From assembly GCF_003284935.1 (NCBI RefSeq), contig NZ_QMEV01000007.1, positions 62,001 through 126,000 of the forward strand: a DNA stretch of 64,000 nt. The letters are read 5' to 3'. Source of the DNA: Mycobacterium colombiense. GTDB lineage: Bacteria > Actinomycetota > Actinomycetes > Mycobacteriales > Mycobacteriaceae. Position 1 is the first letter of the stretch. The number at the start of each line of letters is the position of its first letter. Below the pieces are notes generated by a model, which was given only the letters and a program-made list of their open reading frames with translations, was not told the origin of the DNA and did not search any database. Shown one piece after another: positions 60,060 through 64,000 of the stretch. The position numbers and the translations under genes were made by a program.

Positions 60060-60994
60060 CGCAGCTGGACGGCGCCGAACGCCTCGATCCCGCACTGCGG
60101 GACGTCGCCACGACGCGAACCGACTTCTCGCTGGCCGCAATCGAACTCACCCGCGCACCGTTCAACGAACGCCGCCGGCTGGCCGCCGAACAGACCGACG
60201 CACACGGGGTCCGGATCGTCGAGGACAGCGTGCCGACCGAATCCGGCGGCGTCGGGGTGCGCATCTACCGCGGCGGCCCGGCCGACCGGGCGCCCGCGGT
60301 GGTGTACTGCCACGCCGGCGGTTTCGCGCTGGGCAACCTCGACACCGATCACCGCCAGTGCGTGGAGCTTTCGCGCCGCGGCCGCTGCACGGTGGTCTCG
60401 GTGGACTACCGGCTGGCGCCCGAACATCCCTACCCGGCCGCGCTCGACGACGCCGGCGCCGTCGTGCGGTGGGTGACCGCGAACGCGGGGAACCTCGGCG
60501 TCGATCCAACCCGCCTGGCCGTCGCCGGTAGCAGCGCCGGCGCCACCCTGGCCGCGTGCCTGGCGCAGCACGCCGCCGACGGGTCACTGCCGCCGGTGGC
60601 ATTCCAGTTGCTGCACCAACCCGTGCTCGACGATCGGGCCAGCGGCTCGAAGGCGGAATTCCGCACCAGCCCGGCGTTCGACGGCGAGGCCGCCGAGCTG
60701 ATGTGGCGCTACTACCTGGGACCGGCGGCCCCATCGGCAGCCGCGGTGCCCGCACGCCGCGACGAATTCGCCGGACTGCCACCGGCGTTGATCACCTGCG
60801 CCGAAATCGACCCGTTCCGCGACGAGGCAATCGACTACGCGCTGCTGTTACTGCGCGCCGGAGTCTCGGCCGAACTGCACGTCTTCGCCCGCACCTGCCA
60901 CGGATTCGATTCGCTGCTGCCCGAGTGGCCGGGCTCGCAACGACTGTTCGCGCTGCAAGGCGACGCCCTGTCCAGCGCGTTGCACGGCGACTAA
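60056..60994 (+). CDS. alpha/beta hydrolase, hormone-sensitive-lipase type esterase
   Basis: A 312-residue HSL-family esterase: VVYCHAGGFALGNLDTDH (HGGG variant HAGG), VDYRLAPEHPYPAALDDAGAV, nucleophile Ser in VAGSSAGATLAACLA, acid in CAEIDPFRDEAIDY and His in RTCHGFDSLL. It would hydrolyse the ester or lactone made by the monooxygenase. It starts by overlap with that gene and ends in a 4-bp convergent overlap with adhE1, the right edge of the block. Confidence 0.9.
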   Translation: MTQLDGAERLDPALRDVATTRTDFSLAAIELTRAPFNERRRLAAEQTDAHGVRIVEDSVPTESGGVGVRIYRGGPADRAPAVVYCHAGGFALGNLDTDHRQCVELSRRGRCTVVSVDYRLAPEHPYPAALDDAGAVVRWVTANAGNLGVDPTRLAVAGSSAGATLAACLAQHAADGSLPPVAFQLLHQPVLDDRASGSKAEFRTSPAFDGEAAELMWRYYLGPAAPSAAAVPARRDEFAGLPPALITCAEIDPFRDEAIDYALLLLRAGVSAELHVFARTCHGFDSLLPEWPGSQRLFALQGDALSSALHGD

Positions 60995-62103
60995 CCGTCG
61001 AATCTGATCAGCTGCCGCACGGCGGTGCCGTCGGCCAGATTGTCCATCGCCGCGTTGATGTCCTCCAACGCAATCGTCGAGGACACCAGCGATTCCACCG
61101 GCAGCCGGCCCGACTGCCACAGCTCGACGAACCGGGGGATATCCCGGCTGGGTACCGCGGAGCCGAGGTAGCTGCCGATCAACGACCGGCCCTCGGCCAC
61201 AAAACCCAACGGGGACAATCTGATTCGTGCCGTGGGCGGCGGTAGCCCCACGGTGATGGTGCGCCCGCCGGGTGCGGTCAATCCGATCGCGGTCTCCAGC
61301 GCGGCGGGATGGCCGACGGCCTCGACGACCACCGCCGCCTTCACCGCCGCGTCGGCGGCCTGCTGCGGTGTGTAGGTCTCGTGGGCGCCCAGGCGGCGGG
61401 CGCCGGCCAACTTTTCCGGCAACTGGTCGACGGCGACCACCCGCACATCGTCGTATGTCAGCGCGGTGAGCAGCGCCGCCATCCCGACACCGCCCAGCCC
61501 GACCACCGCGACCGTCTCGCCCGGCCGCGGATGCCCCACGTTGAGCACCGCGCCACCACCGGTGAGCACGGCGCAGCCCAACAACGCGGCGACGTCGGGC
61601 GGCACGTCGGACGGCACCGGGACCGCGCTGGCCCGATTGACGACCGCGTGTGTCGCGAAGCCCGACACCCCGAGGTGGTGATACACCGGATGCCCGGCGC
61701 GGCTGAGCCGAATGTCGCCGCCGAGCAAGGTGCCGGCGCCGTTGGCCGCGCTGCCCGGTTCACACGGCGTCAGGCCCTGGGTCGCGCACGCCGCGCAATG
61801 ACCGCACCGCGGCAGGAAGACCAGCACCACCCGCTGACCCACGGCCAGGTCGGCGACCCCCTCGCCGACTCGCTCGACGATCCCGGCGGCCTCGTGGCCG
61901 AGCAGCATCGGTACCGGCCGCACCCGGTTGCCGTCGACCACCGACAGGTCCGAGTGGCAGATGCCGGCCGCCTCGACGCGGACCAGCACTTCGTCGCGGC
62001 CCGGTGGTGCGAGGTCGAGGTCGGTGACGGCGATGGGCCGCGACTGTGCATAGGGCCGGGGCGACCCGATGTGCTCCAGGACCGCGCCCCGAATTCCAGA
62101 CAT
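60991..62103 (-). CDS. adhE1: zinc-dependent alcohol dehydrogenase AdhE1
   Basis: A 370-residue class III-like alcohol dehydrogenase. Catalytic zinc: Cys in AAGICHSDLSVVDG, GHE in LLGHEAAGIVERVG; structural zinc: four Cys in LPRCGHCAACATQGLTPC. The NAD loop is VAVVGLGGVGMAALL. It matches Rv0162c (383 residues recalled). The ATG at 62103 was chosen; the upstream in-frame ATG at 62148 would overlap the divergent thioesterase gene. Start codons of the two genes are 14 bp apart. Confidence 0.92.
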   Translation of the reverse strand: MSGIRGAVLEHIGSPRPYAQSRPIAVTDLDLAPPGRDEVLVRVEAAGICHSDLSVVDGNRVRPVPMLLGHEAAGIVERVGEGVADLAVGQRVVLVFLPRCGHCAACATQGLTPCEPGSAANGAGTLLGGDIRLSRAGHPVYHHLGVSGFATHAVVNRASAVPVPSDVPPDVAALLGCAVLTGGGAVLNVGHPRPGETVAVVGLGGVGMAALLTALTYDDVRVVAVDQLPEKLAGARRLGAHETYTPQQAADAAVKAAVVVEAVGHPAALETAIGLTAPGGRTITVGLPPPTARIRLSPLGFVAEGRSLIGSYLGSAVPSRDIPRFVELWQSGRLPVESLVSSTIALEDINAAMDNLADGTAVRQLIRFDG

Positions 62104-62117
62104 GTTGGAATACAACC

Positions 62118-62594
62118 ATGGCGTCGGCTTCCGTAGTTCCGCCCGCACCGGACGGGCTGACCAGCAACGACTTTCCGGTGCTGTGGCCGGTGGGGACCCG
62201 GTGGGCCGACAACGACATGTTCGGCCACCTCAACAACGCCGTGTACTACCAACTGTTCGACACCGCGATTAACGCCTGGATCAACACGAACACCGGGTTG
62301 GACCCGATCACCACGCCCGCGCTGGGCATCGTCGCCGAATCGGGCTGCCGCTACTTCTCCGAACTGCAATTCCCGCAGCGCCTGGAGGTGGGTGTGGCCG
62401 TCACCCGGCTGGGCCGCAGCAGCGTCACCTACCGGCTGGGCGTGTTCCGGGCCGAGCCAGCGGACACCCGGGCGCGGCCGATCACCGCGCTGGGGCACTG
62501 GGTGCACGTCTACGTCGACCGGGAATCTCGCAAGTCCGTCCCGATTCCCGACGCCGTCCGCGCGCTGCTGGCGACGGCCGCCGTAGACCAATAA
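62118..62594 (+). CDS. acyl-CoA thioesterase, 4HBT hot-dog (Rv0163 counterpart)
   Basis: A 158-residue single hot-dog protein (Rv0163 is 151 residues, from memory). The 4HBT signature is WADNDMFGHLNNAVYYQLFDTAINAW, with the catalytic Asp. It would hydrolyse a medium-length acyl-CoA. The ATG at 62118 is near the divergent adhE1; GTTG-GAATA-CAAC (62104-62116), a small palindrome, lies between the two starts and may be an operator. No Shine-Dalgarno sequence is visible. Confidence 0.9.
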   Translation: MASASVVPPAPDGLTSNDFPVLWPVGTRWADNDMFGHLNNAVYYQLFDTAINAWINTNTGLDPITTPALGIVAESGCRYFSELQFPQRLEVGVAVTRLGRSSVTYRLGVFRAEPADTRARPITALGHWVHVYVDRESRKSVPIPDAVRALLATAAVDQ

Positions 62595-62613
62595 GGGCCC
62601 GATTTGCCCCGGA

Positions 62614-62619
62614 TATGCT
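62614..62619 (+). promoter_or_regulatory. -10 box of a leaderless TB18.5 transcript
   Basis: TATGCT, 6 bases before the ATG of the next gene, with no ribosome-binding site between; a leaderless mRNA is likely. Confidence 0.5.
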
Positions 62620-62625
62620 TCGCGC

Positions 62626-63066
62626 ATGCCAGTGATGAGCAAGACCGTCGAGGTGGACGCCGACGCCGCATTGATCATGAAGATCGTCGGCGACTTCGAG
62701 GCCTACCCGCAGTGGAACGAGGAGATCAAGGGCCTGTGGGTGCTGGCCCGCTACGACGACGGGCGCCCCAGCCAGCTGCGGCTCGACACCGATTACCAAG
62801 GCATGCAGAGCATGTTCATCCAGGCCGTGTACTACCCCGGCGAGAACCAGATCCAGACCGTCCTGCAGCAGGGCGACCTGTTCACCAAGCAGGAACAGTT
62901 GTTCTCGGTCGTGCCGATGGGGGCGTCGAGCCTGCTGACCGTCGATCTGGACGTGGAAACGTCGATGCCGGTCCCGGCGCCCATGGTGAAGCAACTCCTC
63001 AACAACGTGTTGGACCACCTGGCCGAAAGCCTCAAGCAGCGCGCCGAGCAGCTGGCCGCGAGCTAG
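62626..63066 (+). CDS. TB18.5: SRPBCC-fold protein TB18.5 (Rv0164 counterpart)
   Basis: A 146-residue START/polyketide-cyclase-like protein: VMSKTVEVDADAALIMKIVGDFEAYPQWNEEIKG, then VYYPGENQIQTVLQQGDLFTKQEQLFSVV and a long C-terminal helix (LLNNVLDHLAESLKQRAEQL). Rv0164 (TB18.5, 161 residues recalled) is a culture-filtrate antigen with this fold; the ligand is unknown. No signal peptide is visible. Leaderless start from TATGCT. Confidence 0.92.
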   Translation: MPVMSKTVEVDADAALIMKIVGDFEAYPQWNEEIKGLWVLARYDDGRPSQLRLDTDYQGMQSMFIQAVYYPGENQIQTVLQQGDLFTKQEQLFSVVPMGASSLLTVDLDVETSMPVPAPMVKQLLNNVLDHLAESLKQRAEQLAAS

Positions 63067-63101
63067 CTTGAGGCGGCGACCCGCTTCGCCCGGCTGACGG
63101 C

Positions 63102-63791
63102 TCAGATGATTCCGGTGCGGTCGCGCATCTCGGTCAGGCGGGCCGCCGCATCGGTGAACTGCCACACGGTGTGCTCGATCACCGCGGCGGTGTCGCGGCG
63201 GCGCAGCGCGGCGATCACCTGGCGATGGTTGTGCACGGCGGCCTCACCCCACTGCGGATCGGCCGCATAGACCAGCACCGGCATGTAGCGCGCGGCGTTG
63301 AGCAGGAACCAGGCCAGCTTGATCCGGCCGCTTGCCTGGTTGAAGACGCGGTGAAAAGCGAACTCGATACCGGCGATGGTTTCGGCGTCGGCGGACCCGA
63401 CGGCCGCGGCCAGCGAGTCGTTGATCCGGTCCAGCTCGTCGATCTGGGCGTCGGTGATGTGGTCGGTGGCCGCCGCCGCCAGTTCGCGGGCGATCGACGC
63501 CTGCAGCCAGAAGATATCCTCGATGTCCTGCCGCGTCAGGGGCAGCACGACGTGGCCGCGGTGCGGTTCGAGCTGCACCATGCCCTCACCGCGCAGCTTG
63601 AGCAGGGCTTCACGCACCGGGGTGACGCTGACCCCGAGTTCGGCCGCGGTCTCGTCCAACCGGATGAACGTGCCCGGGCGGAGCGAGCCGGACATGATCG
63701 CCGCCCGCAGACGACCCGCCACCTCGTCGGACAACTGCGCCCTCCGCACCGGCCGCCGACTTCTCGGATGCATTGACATCGGTGCGTTCAC
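63102..63791 (-). CDS. mce1R: GntR-family repressor of the mce1 operon, Mce1R
   Basis: A 229-residue FadR-type GntR protein. The winged helix is at about residues 20-75 (LSDEVAGRLRAAIMSGSLRPGTFIRLDETAAELGVSVTPVREALLKL) and the FCD ligand domain follows (LQASIARELAAAATDH, FHRVFNQASGR, NHRQVIAALRRRDTAAVIEH). M. tuberculosis Mce1R (Rv0165c) represses fadD5-mce1 during infection. Start could be 63791 (GTG), 63779 or 63773; none has a clear Shine-Dalgarno sequence. Divergent from fadD5. Confidence 0.93.
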   Translation of the reverse strand: MNAPMSMHPRSRRPVRRAQLSDEVAGRLRAAIMSGSLRPGTFIRLDETAAELGVSVTPVREALLKLRGEGMVQLEPHRGHVVLPLTRQDIEDIFWLQASIARELAAAATDHITDAQIDELDRINDSLAAAVGSADAETIAGIEFAFHRVFNQASGRIKLAWFLLNAARYMPVLVYAADPQWGEAAVHNHRQVIAALRRRDTAAVIEHTVWQFTDAAARLTEMRDRTGII

Positions 63792-63860
63792 GGGGAGCTG
63801 CCAGGGCTTTCGTGGGCTTGGCGGGACGGGGTTTACGTTTTGAAGGGCGTTAACCGGGAC

Positions 63861-63889
63861 TTGTCAGTGGACGGCCAACGCCATAGTGT
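63861..63889 (+). promoter_or_regulatory. promoter of fadD5 / mce1 operon
   Basis: TTGTCA (63861-63866), 17 bases, TAGTGT (63884-63889): a well-spaced SigA-type promoter, transcription start expected near 63897, giving a leader of about 60-70 bases. Confidence 0.65.
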
Positions 63890-63904
63890 GACCCACACAA
63901 CACT
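63885..63904. promoter_or_regulatory. candidate Mce1R operator
   Basis: AGTGT (63885-63889) and ACACT (63900-63904) form a perfect inverted repeat around an inner TGTG-ACCCA-CACA. It overlaps the -10 box and the likely start of transcription, the usual place for a repressor. Confidence 0.5.
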
Positions 63905-63963
63905 AAGTTTTATCAAATATCAACCTGGCGCAAGCGGTGCGCGAGTGAAGGGAAGTGTTGAGT

Positions 63964-64000
63964 TTGACCGCGCAATTGGCGAGCCATCCGACACAGGCGA
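63964..64000 (+). CDS. fadD5: start of fadD5 (fatty acyl-CoA ligase), partial
   Basis: The frame TTG-ACC-GCG-CAA reads MTAQLASHPTQA before the window ends, matching the N-terminus MTAQLASH that I recall for M. tuberculosis FadD5 (Rv0166). FadD5 activates fatty acids, including recycled mycolic acids, as CoA esters and leads the mce1 operon. The start at 63964 (TTG) has AGGGAA about 9 bases upstream; in-frame TTG at 63958 and GTG at 63955 are alternatives. Confidence 0.85.
   Translation, partial: MTAQLASHPTQA

Overview
The window is chromosomal DNA from a slow-growing Mycobacterium, most likely of the M. avium complex or a close relative. The evidence is very high G+C, many F420-dependent (LLM-class) oxidoreductases, FadE/cytochrome P450/TetR families, mycobacterial TIGR00027-type methyltransferases, many leaderless -10-to-start-codon arrangements, and a gene order that follows M. 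tuberculosis Rv0130 to Rv0166 (compared from memory, no alignment run). The last bases are the start of fadD5, the gate of the mce1 operon, preceded by its GntR regulator mce1R.

Layout. 1-7.4 kb: end of a DsbA/mycothiol-nitroreductase-like gene, DUF302, a small acidic protein, htdZ (Rv0130), fadE1 (Rv0131c), then a stress group (GAF-ANTAR protein, manganese catalase, hemerythrin-like protein), fgd2 (Rv0132c), a GNAT acetyltransferase (Rv0133) and a DUF5709 protein. 7.4-15.1 kb, not at this place in M. tuberculosis: a TetR-controlled ferredoxin-reductase/acyl-desaturase module, SRPBCC and LLM proteins, a TetR/DUF1214 pair and a sulfotransferase. 15.1-23.2 kb: ephF, a Mop protein, TetR/cyp138, msrA, and Rv0138-Rv0142 counterparts. 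23.3-31.4 kb: dps, a ClC channel with extra C-terminal domains, pirin, TetR, two tandem methyltransferases and an LCP-family cell-wall ligase. 31.5-45.1 kb: aldehyde dehydrogenase, SDR, ptbB-fadE2, the three-gene proton-translocating transhydrogenase pntAA-pntAB-pntB, a TetR, a hydrolase, an NAD(P)-binding oxidoreductase, an SDR and an FAD-linked oxidase (Rv0161).

45.1-61.0 kb is the most interesting part: a roughly 16-kb catabolic block lying between the counterparts of Rv0161 and Rv0162c, which I recall as neighbours in M. tuberculosis. It encodes a TetR regulator, two TesB-like thioesterases, an SMP-30-type lactonase, SRPBCC, F420-dependent LLM enzyme, acyl-CoA dehydrogenase, DUF427 protein, CaiB CoA-transferase, a NIPSNAP-like protein, cytochrome P450, medium-chain dehydrogenase, HpcH/HpaI aldolase, SnoaL-like protein, SDR, a type I Baeyer-Villiger monooxygenase and an HSL-type esterase. 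These can be arranged as one route: hydroxylate, oxidise to a ketone, insert oxygen, open the ester or lactone, activate with CoA, dehydrogenate and cleave. Three copies of a 30-bp imperfect palindrome, found only in this block, mark its control regions, so it looks like one regulon for an unidentified alicyclic or terpenoid-like substrate.

61.0-64.0 kb returns to the conserved backbone: adhE1, a thioesterase (Rv0163), TB18.5 (Rv0164), mce1R (Rv0165c) and the fadD5 promoter and start. No tRNA, rRNA, CRISPR, insertion sequence or PE/PPE gene was seen. No gene-free stretch exceeds 300 bases; the longest are 43518-43804 (contains a perfect 25-bp inverted repeat) and 25857-26137 (divergent clc/pirin promoters).
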